This document shows, piece by piece, positions 1 to 10,365 of a DNA stretch of 64,000 bases. The position numbers and the translations under genes are program-made. Origin of the DNA: Dechloromonas agitata is5 (GTDB taxonomy: Bacteria > Pseudomonadota > Gammaproteobacteria > Burkholderiales > Rhodocyclaceae); contig NZ_KI912532.1 of NCBI RefSeq assembly GCF_000519045.1, positions 2,530,606-2,594,605 of the forward strand, read 5' to 3'. The notes beneath the pieces were generated by a model that had not been told where the DNA came from, did not search any database, and saw only the letters and a program-made list of their open reading frames with translations. The first letter of the stretch is position 1; each line of letters opens with the position of its first letter.

Positions 1-826
1 GCGAAATCACGCCTTCCATCTGCTCGATGTCGGAAACGACCGCCTGGCGGGCACCTTCGTCGGCAACGCTGAGTTCGGCCTCCAGCCGCAGGCGGGTGAG
101 CGGGGTGCGCAGGTCGTGTGAAATGCCGGCCAGCACTTCGGAGCGCTCCCGCTCCGTGCGCTGCAGGTCGGCGGCCATGGTGTTGAAGGCGATGGCCAGA
201 CGGCTCAATTCCTCCGGGCCGTCCTCCGGCAGCGGGTCCGGCGTCTGGCCGCGGCCCACCGTTTCGGCGGAGCGGGCCATGGCCTTGAGCGGCCGGCTGA
301 TGCGGGAGGCGATCAGCCAGGCGACGGCCATCGCCAGCAGGCTGGCGAGCAGGCCCCAGGTCAGCCAGTGGCGGGCGAAGTTGCGGGCGGCCCGCTCGCG
401 GGGCAGGACCAGCCAGTATTCCTCCTCGTCAGCTTCGTCGAGGCGGAAGCTGACCCAGAAGCCGGGCACGCCATCGACACTGGCGGCGATGCGGGTGTGC
501 CGGCCGAGGCGCTGGTGGATTTCATTTTGCAGCAGCCGGAAGAAACGCCCTTCGGGCATGGCTTCGATGCGGTCCTCCGGCTCGGCCGGCAACAGGCGGA
601 TGCCTTCCCGGCTGGAAAACTCAGCAAACAGGCCAAGGCGCTTGTCCGGCGCGGCAGCAAACAGCGAGGCGCGGATCAGGTTGACGGCGGAGGCGGCCAG
701 TTGCGCCGTTTCGCGGGCGCGCGGCTCGGCATCCATGTAGCGGAACAGGCTGAGCCAGGCCACCGTCGTAGCCAGCAGCAGGGCGGCGAGGAGGAGGAAG
801 GTGCGCGCCAGCAGCGTGCGCGGCAT
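1..826 (-). CDS. envZ: EnvZ-type sensor histidine kinase, C-terminus cut by window edge
   Basis: Membrane sensor kinase expected to phosphorylate the OmpR-type regulator encoded just upstream. About 275 codons are present; the ATP-binding domain lies beyond base 1. The start is the ATG at 826, four bases after the regulator's stop. An N-terminal transmembrane segment (about residues 8-27) is followed by a periplasmic region, a second membrane segment and a HAMP-like linker. The H-box reads SHDLRTPLTRLRL with the phospho-accepting histidine at about residue 237; the HDLRTPLTR form is typical of EnvZ. The stimulus cannot be read from the sequence; osmolarity sensing is only an analogy with enterobacteria. 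Confidence 0.88.
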   Translation of the reverse strand, partial: MPRTLLARTFLLLAALLLATTVAWLSLFRYMDAEPRARETAQLAASAVNLIRASLFAAAPDKRLGLFAEFSSREGIRLLPAEPEDRIEAMPEGRFFRLLQNEIHQRLGRHTRIAASVDGVPGFWVSFRLDEADEEEYWLVLPRERAARNFARHWLTWGLLASLLAMAVAWLIASRISRPLKAMARSAETVGRGQTPDPLPEDGPEELSRLAIAFNTMAADLQRTERERSEVLAGISHDLRTPLTRLRLEAELSVADEGARQAVVSDIEQMEGVIS

Positions 827-830
827 GCGC

Positions 831-1556
831 TCAGTCCCGGGGGGCGCCGTCCGGCACGAAGACGTAGCCGAAGCCCCACACCGTCTGCAGGTAGCGCGGC
901 TGGGCCGGGTCGCTTTCGACCAGCTTGCGCAGGCGGGAAACCTGGACGTCGATGGCGCGGTCGAACGGTCCCTGCTCGCGGCCGCGGGCCAGGGTCATCA
1001 GCTTGTCGCGCGACAGCGGCTGGCGCGGATGCTGGAGCAGCACCTTGAGCACGGCGAATTCACCGGTGGTCAGCGGCAGCAGTTCGTCGCCGCGCTTCAG
1101 CGTGCGGGCGGCGAGGTCGACTGCGATATTGCCGAAACGGATGATCTCGGCATCGCCTTCCGGCGCGCCGGGCGGCTTGCTGCCCTGGCGGCGCAGCACG
1201 GCATGGATGCGGGCGAGCAGTTCGCGCGGGTTGAAAGGCTTGGGCAGGTAGTCGTCGGCGCCCATTTCCAGGCCGACGATGCGGTCGACTTCGTCGCCCT
1301 TGGCGGTCAGCATGATGATCGGCGTCTGGTCGCCCTGGCCGCGCAACCGGCGGCAGACCGACAGGCCATCCTCGCCGGGCATCATCAGGTCGAGCACGAT
1401 CAGGTGGTAATGTTCGCGGGCGCGCAGCTTGTCCATTTGCTGGGCATCGGCGGCGGCCTTAACCTCGAAGCCCTGTTCGCCGAGGTAGCGGGTCAGCAGG
1501 TCGCGCAACCGGGCGTCGTCGTCGACGACGAGGATGTGATGGTGTTGTTCGTTCAT
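831..1556 (-). CDS. ompR: OmpR-family response regulator
   Basis: Transcription factor of the EnvZ/OmpR two-component pair. The receiver domain (residues 6-120) has the acidic pocket VDDD and the phospho-acceptor Asp56 in VLDLMMPG, followed by the conserved Lys of LPKPFNP. The C-terminal winged helix carries the RAIDVQVSRLRK recognition helix and the WGFGYVF wing typical of OmpR. The open frame extends 17 codons further upstream, but MNEQHHHILVVDDD aligns with OmpR starts, so 1556 is preferred. The kinase gene follows after four bases, so the two are co-transcribed and the regulator comes first. Confidence 0.9.
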   Translation of the reverse strand: MNEQHHHILVVDDDARLRDLLTRYLGEQGFEVKAAADAQQMDKLRAREHYHLIVLDLMMPGEDGLSVCRRLRGQGDQTPIIMLTAKGDEVDRIVGLEMGADDYLPKPFNPRELLARIHAVLRRQGSKPPGAPEGDAEIIRFGNIAVDLAARTLKRGDELLPLTTGEFAVLKVLLQHPRQPLSRDKLMTLARGREQGPFDRAIDVQVSRLRKLVESDPAQPRYLQTVWGFGYVFVPDGAPRD

Positions 1557-1715
1557 GCTGGCAAGGATAAGGTCAGGCGCCGGAAGCGATGCGTGGAATG
1601 GTAACAAGCTTTGTATATCCGGCGCCGGGGAAACATATTCTTACATCTTCGGTCGCTTGCCCCTGCCGGCCGGATGGACAATGATGCTGTCCGTCAAACC
1701 GATTGCGCCTCTGCC

Positions 1716-2042
1716 ATGAAACGCCTTGCTACCTGTTCGCTGCTGCTCCTGAGCCTGCTCGGCTCGGTGGGCGGTGCGTCGGCGCAGGCTTCGTGGCGCG
1801 ATCTGCCCCCCGAGGAGCGGCGCCAGATGCGCCAGCAGATGCGCGAGCACTGGCGCCAGGAACACGATGTCCGGCGCCAGGAAATGCGGCGCGACGAGTT
1901 TCGCCGCGAGGAGCCGCCCCCCCGCTGGCGCGACCTGCCGCTGGAGGACAGGCGCCGTCTGCGCGACGAGATGCGCGAGCAGCGCGGTTTGCCGCCGCAT
2001 CCCGAGCATCGGGGCGGCGGGCGGGGCTGGCGGCCGGATTGA
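1716..2042 (+). CDS. Small exported Arg/Glu-rich protein with two WRDLP repeats
   Basis: A 108-residue protein of unknown function. A Sec signal peptide (residues 1-22, Lys-Arg then a Leu-rich core, ending GGASAQA) is followed by a highly charged mature part. Two repeats begin WRDLPPEERRQMR and WRDLPLEDRRRLR, each continuing as a predicted amphipathic helix. The pattern resembles the periplasmic DUF3106 or Spy/CpxP-like helical proteins, but I cannot assign a family. The frame is open further upstream; the ATG at 1716 is chosen because the signal peptide starts there. The gene is divergent from ompR, so an envelope-stress link is possible but only inferred. Confidence 0.7.
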   Translation: MKRLATCSLLLLSLLGSVGGASAQASWRDLPPEERRQMRQQMREHWRQEHDVRRQEMRRDEFRREEPPPRWRDLPLEDRRRLRDEMREQRGLPPHPEHRGGGRGWRPD

Positions 2043-2088
2043 CCGCGGAGCGAGCCGCACTGGCCGGCCTCCGGTAAAATGCCGGCCC

Positions 2089-2781
2089 ATGTTGATCCTC
2101 GCCCTCGAAACCTCCACCGAACTCGGCTCCTGCGCCTTGTGGCGCGACGGCCTCGTCAGCCAGCGGATCTGCCCCGAGAAGCGGCCGCATTCCGAAACGC
2201 TGCTGCCGCTCGTCCGCGAATTGCTGGCGGCGGGCGGTGTGCGTGTTGCCGACCTCGATGCCATCGCCTTCGGCGTCGGCCCCGGCGCCTTCACCGGCCT
2301 GCGGGTGGCTTGCGGTGCGGCCCAGGGCCTGGCCGTGGCAGCGGATGTGCCGCTGATCCCGGTCTGCAGCCTGGAAAGCATGGCCGAGCAGAGCGCCGGC
2401 GAACGGGTGTTGGCCTTGCTCGATGCGCGCATGGGCGAGGTTTATTCCGGGTTCTACGAACGCGAGGCCGGCGGCGCTTATGCGCTGCGCGGCGAGATCC
2501 GCGTTTCGCCGCCGGGTGAGGTCGCGCTGCCGGCCGGCGCCGGCTGGCTGGCTTGTGGCAACGGGCTGGCGGTGTATCCGGCGTTGCTCGAGCGGGTGCA
2601 GGCAACCGCGGGGGCGATGCATGCCGGCATCCTGCCGATGGCCGACAGCCTGGTGCGCCTGGCCGCCGTCAAGGCGGCACGGGGCGAGGGCATCGACGCA
2701 GCGCAGGCGGCACCGCTCTATATCCGCGACAAGGTGGCCAAGACGGTGGCCGAACGGCTGAGCGAAGGCGGCCGGGCGTGA
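2089..2781 (+). CDS. tsaB: TsaB, tRNA threonylcarbamoyladenosine biosynthesis protein
   Basis: Non-catalytic partner of TsaD in the cytoplasmic complex that makes t6A37 on ANN-decoding tRNAs. The 230-residue ASKHA-fold protein begins MLILALETSTELGS and has the family motif GVGPGAFTGLRV at about residues 64-75. It overlaps the next gene by four bases (GTGA), giving a coupled tsaB-rimI-udg order that is common in proteobacteria. A TAAAAT -10-like element lies about 15 bases before the start. Confidence 0.93.
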   Translation: MLILALETSTELGSCALWRDGLVSQRICPEKRPHSETLLPLVRELLAAGGVRVADLDAIAFGVGPGAFTGLRVACGAAQGLAVAADVPLIPVCSLESMAEQSAGERVLALLDARMGEVYSGFYEREAGGAYALRGEIRVSPPGEVALPAGAGWLACGNGLAVYPALLERVQATAGAMHAGILPMADSLVRLAAVKAARGEGIDAAQAAPLYIRDKVAKTVAERLSEGGRA

Positions 2782-3242
2782 GTGGCCTGGCTATCGCGGC
2801 CGAGTTCTTCCCGATGAACGAACGCGACCTCGATGCGGTCGCTGCGCTGGAAGCCAGCCTGCAGGTTTTTCCGTGGTCACGCGGCAATTTCGCCGATTCG
2901 CTGCAGAGCGGTTACAGCGCCTGGGTTCTCCGCCTGGGGGGCGACCTGATCGGTTTCTCGGTGGTCATGTCGGTGCTCGACGAGGCGCATCTGCTCAATA
3001 TCGGCGTCGGCAAGCGCTACCAGGGCCAGGGCTACGGTGCCCGCCTGCTGCGCCATGCCATGGAGTGCGCCCGGCTGGGGGGCGCCGACCGATTGTTCCT
3101 CGAAGTGCGACCGTCCAACGAGCGGGCCGTCGATCTCTATCGCCACTTCGGTTTCCGCCAGATCGGCCTGCGCAAGGGCTATTATCCGGCCGTGACCGGG
3201 CGCGAGGATGCGCTGATTTTTGACAAGGAACTGGTGGCATGA
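2778..3242 (+). CDS. rimI: RimI-type ribosomal protein S18-alanine N-acetyltransferase
   Basis: GNAT-fold enzyme that transfers acetyl from acetyl-CoA to the N-terminal alanine of ribosomal protein S18. The 154-residue protein has the acetyl-CoA loop motif YQGQGYGARLL and the C-terminal substrate and cofactor region VRPSNERAVDLYRHFGF. The start is a GTG at 2778 overlapping the tsaB stop, the only start that fits the family length. The stop overlaps the next ATG by four bases, so three genes form one coupled operon. Confidence 0.9.
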   Translation: MSGLAIAAEFFPMNERDLDAVAALEASLQVFPWSRGNFADSLQSGYSAWVLRLGGDLIGFSVVMSVLDEAHLLNIGVGKRYQGQGYGARLLRHAMECARLGGADRLFLEVRPSNERAVDLYRHFGFRQIGLRKGYYPAVTGREDALIFDKELVA

Positions 3243-4021
3243 GCTTGAGTCGTGAGCAGATGCTCGTCGAGATGGGGATTTCGCCGATCTGGGTGCGGCG
3301 CGACGTGCCGGCCGCCGCCGCGGCGGAAGCGACCGGCCACAGCGAAGAATCCACTGCTTTGCCCGCGTCGGCCAGCGTCGAGGAAGCAGTCCCCATCAGC
3401 CCGCCTCCGGCTGCCCCGTCCGCCATGCCGGCCGGCGAGGTCGGTTCGGCCGACTGGCCCACCCTGGCCCGCATGGTCGCCGCCTGCCGCGCCTGCCCCC
3501 TGGGGGAAGGGCGGAGGCAGGCCGTGCTCGGCGTCGGCGATACCAGCCCGGACTACCTGTTCATCGGTGAGGGGCCCGGAGCGGAAGAGGATGCCAAGGG
3601 CGAGCCTTTTGTCGGCCAGGCCGGCAAGTTGCTCGACAACATGCTGGCCGCGCTCGACATCGCCCGGGGGAACCGGGTCTATATCGCCAATGCCGTGAAA
3701 TGCCGACCGCCTGGCAATCGCACGCCGGAAGCCCCGGAAATGGCCGCCTGCCGGCCGTTCCTGGAGCGCCAGGTGGCGCTGCTCAAACCCAAGGTCATCG
3801 TGTTGCTCGGCAAGGCGGCCGTGCATAGCGTACTGCATGAGGACAAATCGCTGGCCTCCATGCGCGGCCAGCGCTTCGAATACGCCGGAATCCCCGTCGT
3901 CGTGACCTATCACCCGGCCTACCTGCTGCGCAACCTGCCCGACAAGGCCAAGGCCTGGGAAGACCTGTTGTTCGCCCGCCGTATCCTGCGCGAGCGTGCT
4001 GCGCCTGAACTGCCGTTCTAG
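3239..4021 (+). CDS. Iron-sulfur uracil-DNA glycosylase (family 4/5 type)
   Basis: Removes uracil from DNA in base-excision repair. The 260-residue protein has an Ala/Pro-rich N-terminal extension of about 75 residues, then the catalytic domain. Cys83 and Cys86 (CRACP), Cys155 (KCRPPGNR) and Cys171 (ACRPF) are placed to bind a 4Fe-4S cluster. The catalytic motif is GEGPGAEED (residues 110-118) and the C-terminal HPAYLLRN motif is present. It is the third gene of the tsaB-rimI operon. A second, cluster-less UDG-superfamily gene occurs at 43738-44313. Confidence 0.9.
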   Translation: MSLSREQMLVEMGISPIWVRRDVPAAAAAEATGHSEESTALPASASVEEAVPISPPPAAPSAMPAGEVGSADWPTLARMVAACRACPLGEGRRQAVLGVGDTSPDYLFIGEGPGAEEDAKGEPFVGQAGKLLDNMLAALDIARGNRVYIANAVKCRPPGNRTPEAPEMAACRPFLERQVALLKPKVIVLLGKAAVHSVLHEDKSLASMRGQRFEYAGIPVVVTYHPAYLLRNLPDKAKAWEDLLFARRILRERAAPELPF

Positions 4022-4269
4022 GCTGGCTGCGAAGGGAAGAGGTTGTGGAGACCTGAGTTGGCTGGTCTGTTGGCTGCCTGCTGTTAGGCCTGCCGACGTT
4101 GGCCTGTCGCGCTCCCTAGGGCGGTAATGTGCAGGTTACCAGCCGGCTAAATACCGGGCTGGAGCAGCAGATTCCGTTAATGATCCGTCAGCACATGGCG
4201 TTGCGCCGCGTAAATTCATGATTTTTAATGATTTTCCGGGTTATTCGCATATCGGAGGGCTGAGCAGCG

Positions 4270-6402
4270 TCACCCCTCCTGTTGCCGCCCAATGAATTCC
4301 GCCAGCGCTGCCGGGTCGAGCGGGCTCGCAATCAAGTAACCTTGGAATTCGTCGCAACCACAGGTGGCCAGCAGCTGCATTTCCGCCAGCGTCTCGACGC
4401 CTTCCGCGACCAGGTGCAGGTTGAGTCCCTTGCCAAGGAAGATGATGGCGTGCGGAATGGTCATTGCCGATTCCTCGCGGTTGCAGCCTGAGACGAAGGA
4501 ACGGTCAATCTTCAGGGTGTCGATTGGCAGGCGCTGCAGGTAGGCGAGCGATGAATAGCCGGTACCGAAATCATCTACCGCCACGCGCACGCCCAGCGCC
4601 TTGATGCCGTTCAGACGGCGGATGGTTTGTGCGACGTCGCCCATGATCGCGCTTTCGGTGATTTCCAACTCCAGGCATTCCGCTGGCAGGCCGCTCTCCG
4701 CCAGCGTGTGGGCGATGAGTGCCGGTAGGCCCGGCTCGTCGAGCTGGCGCACCGAGAGATTGACCGCAATGGTCAGGCGACGGCCATCGACCATCGGCCA
4801 GCCGGCGGCTTCGTGGCAGGCGGCGGCCAGCACCTGTTCGCCGATGGCCACGATGTGCCCGGTTTCTTCGGCCAGCGGAATGAAGCGGTCAGGCGTGATC
4901 AGCCCCATTTCCGGGTGCTGCCAGCGCACCAGTGCTTCGCAGCCGTGCAGGCGGCCGGCGGCGTCGACCTTGGGCTGGTAAACCACCTTGAAATGCCGCG
5001 CCTCGATGGATTCGCGCAGGGCGTTTTCAAGTCCGAAGCGTTCCTGCATCGCCTGGTTCAGGTTTCGAGTGTAGAACTGGTAACGCCCCTTGCCCTGTTC
5101 CTTGGCGTGATACATCGCCATGTCGGCCACCCGCAGCATGCCGTCGAGATCCTGTGCGTCGTCCGGATACATGCTGACGCCGATGCTGCAGTTGATCTGC
5201 AACTGGTGCCCGCCCAGCGTCATCGGGGCCTGGATGGCGGTGATGATCCGTTCAAGCAGTGGCTTGGTATCGCCGGCGTGGTTCTGGTCGCCCATCAGCA
5301 GCACGAATTCGTCGCCGCCATAGCGGGCAACCGTGTCCACACCGCGCAGCGCCGAGCGCAGGCGCCGGGCGATCTCGATCAGCAGCAGGTCGCCGGTGGC
5401 ATGGCCGAGGCTGTCGTTGATCACCTTGAAATTGTCGAGGTCCACGAAAGCCAGCGCCACCTTACCCTGCTGCCGTCCGGCCGCCAGGATGGCCTGCTTA
5501 AGCCGGTCGCCGAGAAGGTTGCGGTTGGGCAGGCCGGTCAGCGGGTCATGGGTGGCCTGGTGATGCAGGGTCATCTGGTAACGGCGGCGCTCGGTGATGT
5601 CCTCGACGATGCCCTCGTAGTAAAGCAGGGAGCCATCGAAATTGCGTACCGCGTGGGCGTGTTCGGAAATCCAGATGCGTGTGCCGTCGCAGCAGTAGAT
5701 TTCCGATTCAAAATCGGTCACCTTGCCGTCGCGCTGGATCAGTTTCTTGAATTCGGCGCGGCGCAGCGGGTCCACATACAGGCGGCTGCCGATGTCCTTG
5801 AAGCTGGCGATCAGAACCTCGGGGCTGGGGTAGCGGTAGAGTTTAGCCAGAGCCTCGTTCACCGCCAGATAGCGGCCGCTTTCGGTACTCTGGAACATGC
5901 CGATCACCGAGTTCTCGAAAATGCTGCGATAGCGGAGTTCCGTATCCGCCAGTTGCAGCATGGCCAGTACCCGCTCGGTTATGTCTTCCAGATAGCCATC
6001 GAGTACTGGCGTGATTTCCTTGCCCCGGTTGAGCATGCCCCGTTCGCGGACCCATTTTTCCTTGCCGTCGCGGGTGATGATCCGGTATTCCAGCGCATAA
6101 CGCTCACCGCATTCGATGGCGGCGAGGATGGTGCCGCGCACGATGGCGCGGTCTTCCGGGTGGGTCAGATTTTCCAGTGAGTGTTCGGTGTTCCCGATCA
6201 ACTCGTCGGGGCGATAGCCAGTCAGGGCTTGCGCACCATCGCCGACTTCCAGTAGGGTCCAGTGCTGGTCGATCAGGCAGCGGAAACTCATACCCTCGAA
6301 ATATGGCGGCAGGCGGACCGCTTCCGGCAGTTTCCCCCTGTTCCGGCTTGTTCCCCCTCCGCCGAACGGCCAGTAGTGGTCAGTGGGCATAAACGGCTGC
6401 AC
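4270..6402 (-). CDS. PAS-PAS-GGDEF-EAL c-di-GMP turnover protein
   Basis: Cytoplasmic bifunctional-type c-di-GMP protein of 710 residues with no clear membrane segment. Two PAS domains (about residues 35-145 and 150-270) are followed by a GGDEF domain with intact ARYGGDEF and the upstream RxxD inhibitory site (RGVD). The EAL domain has EALVRW and [13 protein letters not shown] intact, so both synthase and phosphodiesterase activities are possible. The start is a GTG at 6402 behind AGGAG; it overlaps the end of the NIT-type gene upstream by 23 bases. Co-transcription with the NIT protein and the chemoreceptor suggests a shared input. Confidence 0.9.
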   Translation of the reverse strand: MQPFMPTDHYWPFGGGGTSRNRGKLPEAVRLPPYFEGMSFRCLIDQHWTLLEVGDGAQALTGYRPDELIGNTEHSLENLTHPEDRAIVRGTILAAIECGERYALEYRIITRDGKEKWVRERGMLNRGKEITPVLDGYLEDITERVLAMLQLADTELRYRSIFENSVIGMFQSTESGRYLAVNEALAKLYRYPSPEVLIASFKDIGSRLYVDPLRRAEFKKLIQRDGKVTDFESEIYCCDGTRIWISEHAHAVRNFDGSLLYYEGIVEDITERRRYQMTLHHQATHDPLTGLPNRNLLGDRLKQAILAAGRQQGKVALAFVDLDNFKVINDSLGHATGDLLLIEIARRLRSALRGVDTVARYGGDEFVLLMGDQNHAGDTKPLLERIITAIQAPMTLGGHQLQINCSIGVSMYPDDAQDLDGMLRVADMAMYHAKEQGKGRYQFYTRNLNQAMQERFGLENALRESIEARHFKVVYQPKVDAAGRLHGCEALVRWQHPEMGLITPDRFIPLAEETGHIVAIGEQVLAAACHEAAGWPMVDGRRLTIAVNLSVRQLDEPGLPALIAHTLAESGLPAECLELEITESAIMGDVAQTIRRLNGIKALGVRVAVDDFGTGYSSLAYLQRLPIDTLKIDRSFVSGCNREESAMTIPHAIIFLGKGLNLHLVAEGVETLAEMQLLATCGCDEFQGYLIASPLDPAALAEFIGRQQEG

Positions 6403-7258
6403 GCGGCGGCTCCTGCGGGGTGCTGTGGGTCAGGGTGTCGACGCTGTCGCCGATCCAGGCGAAGACGGCATCAATCGCTGCGGTGGACAGCGAGAAAAAC
6501 GCCTGCGGGGAAATGGTGATGCCCGACGCCTGCAGCATCTGCGTGCGGATGATTCGCGCCATGTGCTGGATCGCAGCATTGGCTGTTGTCGAGCGTTCGC
6601 CCAGATCGGTCACTTGCTTGAGCAGCGATTCTGCGCGGGCAACCAGAAACATCAGCCGGACGCGTGCCACCGCCGGGCAGCCGTGCCGGGTTGCAATGCT
6701 CATGCCGAGCGCGCGTGCCTGACCAAGGCATTCGGTGATGGCCGGCAGGCGTACCAGGCAGTCGCGGACAAGCGGCCGACCCGCTTCCGGTACCAGCGGT
6801 TCGATGCGCGCCTCGCCAAAGGCCTGCAGCCATTTCAACAGCATTTCAATCATCATCGTGTGCTGTGCAACGCTCTGCTCAATGGTGAGATCGCCCAGGC
6901 GCTCACACAGGCTGCGCCAGCGGTGGCCGAACAGTGCCAGCTCATTGGCCGTCAGGCAGGGCGACGGCTGCCGCGCCTCATCGCGGATCGCCGTCTGCAG
7001 TTCCGGCAGGCGCTGTGCGATGTCGTTTTCAAGTGCCATCAGGCGAGTACGAAAGCTGCTGTCACCCGCCAGCCAGGCCGAGCTCAGCCCGCGGTGCTGC
7101 TGGATGCCGGCAATCAGCACCAGCAGCGCCCGGCAGGCGGCCAGCGATTCGCGGTGCGACAGGCTGGCCAGACGGCGGCGGTCTTGCCGGGCATGCATGA
7201 TCATGAGGGCGAGAATGAGCGCAGCCAGTACCGGCATCGACATCATCAACCATTCCAT
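6380..7258 (-). CDS. NIT-domain (nitrate/nitrite-sensing type) membrane-anchored protein
   Basis: A 292-residue protein with one N-terminal transmembrane helix (residues 4-21) and a helical domain resembling the NIT nitrate/nitrite sensor fold. Seen: the [19 protein letters not shown] stretch (about 48-66) and later antiparallel-helix segments typical of that family. It carries no kinase, GGDEF or MCP output of its own, so it would have to act on a partner. It overlaps the GGDEF-EAL gene downstream and lies 20 bases after the chemoreceptor gene. Ligand identity is inferred from family resemblance only. Confidence 0.68.
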   Translation of the reverse strand: MEWLMMSMPVLAALILALMIMHARQDRRRLASLSHRESLAACRALLVLIAGIQQHRGLSSAWLAGDSSFRTRLMALENDIAQRLPELQTAIRDEARQPSPCLTANELALFGHRWRSLCERLGDLTIEQSVAQHTMMIEMLLKWLQAFGEARIEPLVPEAGRPLVRDCLVRLPAITECLGQARALGMSIATRHGCPAVARVRLMFLVARAESLLKQVTDLGERSTTANAAIQHMARIIRTQMLQASGITISPQAFFSLSTAAIDAVFAWIGDSVDTLTHSTPQEPPRAAVYAH

Positions 7259-7278
7259 TGTGCTTCTCCTGAAATTCC

Positions 7279-8460
7279 TTATTCGTATCGGTACTGCGCC
7301 AGCGCTGTGTTCAGCTGGTTGGCGAGGTCGCTGAGGTAGTGCGAAAGCTCGCTGTTTTCGCGGATCAGGCGCTCGTTGTTGTCGGCTAGCCGGGCCACCT
7401 GTTCGATGTCGCCGGCCAGGTTGTGTCCGGCCTGGCTCTGCTCGCGGCTGGCCGCGGCGATGTCACGGATCAGCGCCAGCGTGCGTTGGCTGTTGCCTTC
7501 GACCTGATGCAAGGCGCTCACCGCCTGGCCGACTTCAGCCAGGCTTTGCGTTGCCTTTACCGAGGTGGCATCCATGGACACCAGCATCAGGCCGACATCG
7601 CTGGTAATACCTCCGATCTTGGTGCCGATTTCGCCGGTCGCGTTGCGGGTCAGTTCGGCCAGCTTGCGGACTTCGTCGGCGACGACGGCAAAGCCGCGTC
7701 CCTGTTCGCCGGCGCGGGCAGCCTCGATGGCCGCATTAAGCGCGAGCAGGTTGGTTTGCCCAGCAATGCCGGCGATCAGGTCGACGATGCCGGCGATTTC
7801 GTGCGACCGCTCTTCAAGGCGCTGTGCCCTGGCCGAGCTTTCGCGCACCGTCTGAGCAAGATGTTCGAGGCTGGCGGCCAACTCGGCAACGCGGCCGGCT
7901 CCGTCGTGGGCCATGCGTCCGGATGCTTCGGCGACTTCGGCCGCATCGCCGGCATTGTCACTGGTACTGCTCAGGCTGACCGACAGTTCTTCCAGCGTTG
8001 CCGAGGCGGCAATGGTGATGTCGCGCTGGTGGCGCACACCGTGATCGCCGCCTTCGGCGTTGCTGCTGGTTTCGGCAGCGGCGCTGGAGAGCTCGTGCGA
8101 CATCCGGGCAAAGTCGACGAATACGCCGGAAAGGGTGCGCGCCATGGTGTTGATGCGCTCGGCGAGCGGTGCAAGTACCCCGCAGCGCGCCGGTATGAGG
8201 CGGGCGACCAGTTGTCCCTGCGTCAGCGACATGACCTGCACCTCGATCAGGTGCAGAGCCTGTGCCACCCGGCCGGTGGCGAACCACTGGGCGGCCAGGA
8301 TGAGGACGAGGACCAGCGCCGACAGTCCTTGCGTGGTTGCGGTCGGGCTGGCGATGCCGGCACCACAGGTGACTGCGGCGAGGGTGCTGGCCATGAGTTG
8401 AAGACGCAGGCTTGAAAAGCCTTGCGTACTCGCGGGTGAGGGTGTGGTTTCTGGTTCCAT
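7279..8460 (-). CDS. Methyl-accepting chemotaxis protein without large periplasmic domain
   Basis: A 393-residue chemoreceptor. Two closely spaced hydrophobic segments (about residues 20-42 and 45-62) leave almost no periplasmic loop, followed by a short HAMP-like region and a long signalling coiled coil. The signature hairpin tip is intact: [36 protein letters not shown]. It lacks its own sensor domain, while the next gene of the same transcript encodes a free NIT-type sensor, which may supply the input. No C-terminal CheR-docking pentapeptide is seen (ends AQYRYE). Confidence 0.88.
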   Translation of the reverse strand: MEPETTPSPASTQGFSSLRLQLMASTLAAVTCGAGIASPTATTQGLSALVLVLILAAQWFATGRVAQALHLIEVQVMSLTQGQLVARLIPARCGVLAPLAERINTMARTLSGVFVDFARMSHELSSAAAETSSNAEGGDHGVRHQRDITIAASATLEELSVSLSSTSDNAGDAAEVAEASGRMAHDGAGRVAELAASLEHLAQTVRESSARAQRLEERSHEIAGIVDLIAGIAGQTNLLALNAAIEAARAGEQGRGFAVVADEVRKLAELTRNATGEIGTKIGGITSDVGLMLVSMDATSVKATQSLAEVGQAVSALHQVEGNSQRTLALIRDIAAASREQSQAGHNLAGDIEQVARLADNNERLIRENSELSHYLSDLANQLNTALAQYRYE

Positions 8461-8970
8461 CGTTGCTTGTCAAATGGAGATAGCCATGAGTCAAGCAAAT
8501 ACGGTGCCATTTCATTAAATCAACAGGTTACCAACCGTTTTTGCAGGAGCTATGTGTTTTTTGGTGCGTTTGACAAATCGGTTTGCTGTGCGCTGCACCA
8601 ATTCAGGATGAGGTTGATGCAGCTGGCCACGTTCAATAGCCCCCTTGCTGCCTGTGATCAGCAACACCGGGAAACTTGGAATAAAGGCAAGCTCGTTGGC
8701 CAGCAGCCATTGGCCATCAGGTGACCGCAACACTCCGTAACCTGTCGTCGGGCCGATTCACACAACTCGGCCTTTGCCGACATTGGCCGATCGCTCCATG
8801 TCGGTCAGCAGTCCGCCGGTTACCTGCCATTGGCTGCGAATTTGGGCTGAACGTCCGCTTCTTCACTTGGCGAACTCACACAACCGACCCCAAGCTGACA
8901 TTCAGCCCCCATTTACGCGAGGACTGCTAGCTATTCGAAAGCGGTCGCTGAGGTTCGGCAAGAGCTGTAT
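8461..8970. other. Gene-free stretch at the left border of the copper island
   Basis: About 510 bases with no convincing gene. Short open frames on both strands lack ribosome-binding sites and recognisable motifs. The segment 8755-8960 has the scrambled, partly repetitive look of decayed intergenic DNA (repeated CCGA/CGGTC-type words) and resembles the gap at 22802-23754 on the other side of the metal-resistance genes. No transposase or tRNA remnant is seen. Confidence 0.5.
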
Positions 8971-10365
8971 TTAACTCTTCCGTGCAGGCAACCAAAGTGA
9001 AAACCTGGTTACCCCATCAGTAGAATTGACGCTGACGCTTCCGTTATGTGCCAAAGCAATGGATTTGGTAATCGCCAATCCCAAACCAGAGCCTTCCCCT
9101 GCGCGTTGCCGAGATGAGTCGACTCGGTAGAAACGGTCGAACAGTCTTGGCAGATGTTCTGAAGGTATCGTTTCTCCGCTATTTTCAATGCGGACTCTGA
9201 CTTTCTCATCCTCAATCTCAAGAGCAATGTTGATAAAACCATGTTCTGGCGTATGGCGGATTGCGTTTGAAAGCAGGTTGCCGACCGCTCGCCGCAGCAT
9301 TAACCGGTCTCCATCAACTTCGGCGTTGCCATGCAACGTCAATTGCAAGTGTTTTTCGTCAATCAGCGGCTCGTAAAACTCAAGCATGCCCGATATTTCA
9401 GCTTTGAGGTCTATGGGCTCTTGTGTCGGCACCAGGAGATGGTTGTCGGCTTTGGCCAAGAAAAGCATGTCGGCGATAGTGCGAGACAATCGCTCAAGTT
9501 CTTCCGCATTCGATGCAAGAACATCCTGATATTCATCAATCGAGCGCACCTTGGACAGCATTACCTGCGTTTGAGTCAGCAGGTTGCTGACTGGCGTTCG
9601 CAATTCGTGGGCAATATCTGACGAAAAGTCAGATAGCCGGTCAAATGACTCCTTGAGACGGCCCAGCATGTCATTCAGCGTGTTGACTACCTCTGCCAGT
9701 TCGGCCGGAATTTCGCCTGCTTCAATCCGCTGGTCCAGGCTGTTGGCTGTGATGTCCGATGCCCGACGGGTAATGTTTCGCAACGGAGCCAGTCCTCGTC
9801 TGGCTACTAACCATCCCAAAAATCCACTCAGCAAGGCAGCAAGAATTACGACGGCCCACATCGTTAGCCTGAACGACTGCATGAAATGCTCGTGGTGAGT
9901 AAGACTGGTTGAGAGAAGCACCTCCAGTGGCGCCTCGCCTTCAGCGCCAGTTGGAGCCAGGCCCGAGGTGCCACGATAGTGTTGCTCTTCCTTTCCCTGC
10001 CAGGTTCTAGGAAGGGGGCTGCCTTGTTTTGGCAGATAATTTCTTTGAGGGAAGTCTGCCCCCTCAGACAAGTACAGTTGCTTACCATCGGAACCCCATA
10101 CCCCTACCGCTAGACCATGGTGACCAATCAAGGCTGCATCCAGCTGCGCAGGCAAACCATCGAAGTCTCCTTCAGCGCGTGCTGAAATGACTGCGTGTTG
10201 AATGAGTTCAAGCTTTCCCTCGAGTAGCTCCAGGTCCATGTCCTCAAAGTGACGTTCAACCAACTCGGCGATAACCAATCCCAGAATCAGAAGAACACTG
10301 GATGAAACGACGGCAAAGAGAAGCGTTAGCCGGGTGGTCAGTGATTTCCTTCGGCGTAGCATCAT
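8971..10365 (-). CDS. copS: Heavy-metal (copper/silver) sensor histidine kinase, CusS/CopS type
   Basis: Inner-membrane kinase of 464 residues. Transmembrane segments at about 15-36 and 166-188 bracket a periplasmic sensor that includes a His pair (LTHHEH). The HAMP domain is followed by the H-box [15 protein letters not shown] with His253, an N-box ([11 protein letters not shown]) and a G-box (EGSGLGLAI). This architecture is typical of the CusS/SilS/CopS heavy-metal kinase group. Its start overlaps the regulator's stop (ATGA), so the pair is translated together. It is transcribed away from the metal-resistance genes it presumably controls. Confidence 0.9.
   Translation of the reverse strand: MMLRRRKSLTTRLTLLFAVVSSSVLLILGLVIAELVERHFEDMDLELLEGKLELIQHAVISARAEGDFDGLPAQLDAALIGHHGLAVGVWGSDGKQLYLSEGADFPQRNYLPKQGSPLPRTWQGKEEQHYRGTSGLAPTGAEGEAPLEVLLSTSLTHHEHFMQSFRLTMWAVVILAALLSGFLGWLVARRGLAPLRNITRRASDITANSLDQRIEAGEIPAELAEVVNTLNDMLGRLKESFDRLSDFSSDIAHELRTPVSNLLTQTQVMLSKVRSIDEYQDVLASNAEELERLSRTIADMLFLAKADNHLLVPTQEPIDLKAEISGMLEFYEPLIDEKHLQLTLHGNAEVDGDRLMLRRAVGNLLSNAIRHTPEHGFINIALEIEDEKVRVRIENSGETIPSEHLPRLFDRFYRVDSSRQRAGEGSGLGLAITKSIALAHNGSVSVNSTDGVTRFSLWLPARKS

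Noticed and set aside
4137..4165. CCAGCCGG...CCGGGCTGG hairpin after udg
   Set aside because: The stem has a bulge and no U-tract follows, so I do not call a terminator.
8467..8974. Several short frames in the left island border
   Set aside because: They overlap on both strands, lack ribosome sites and show no family motif.
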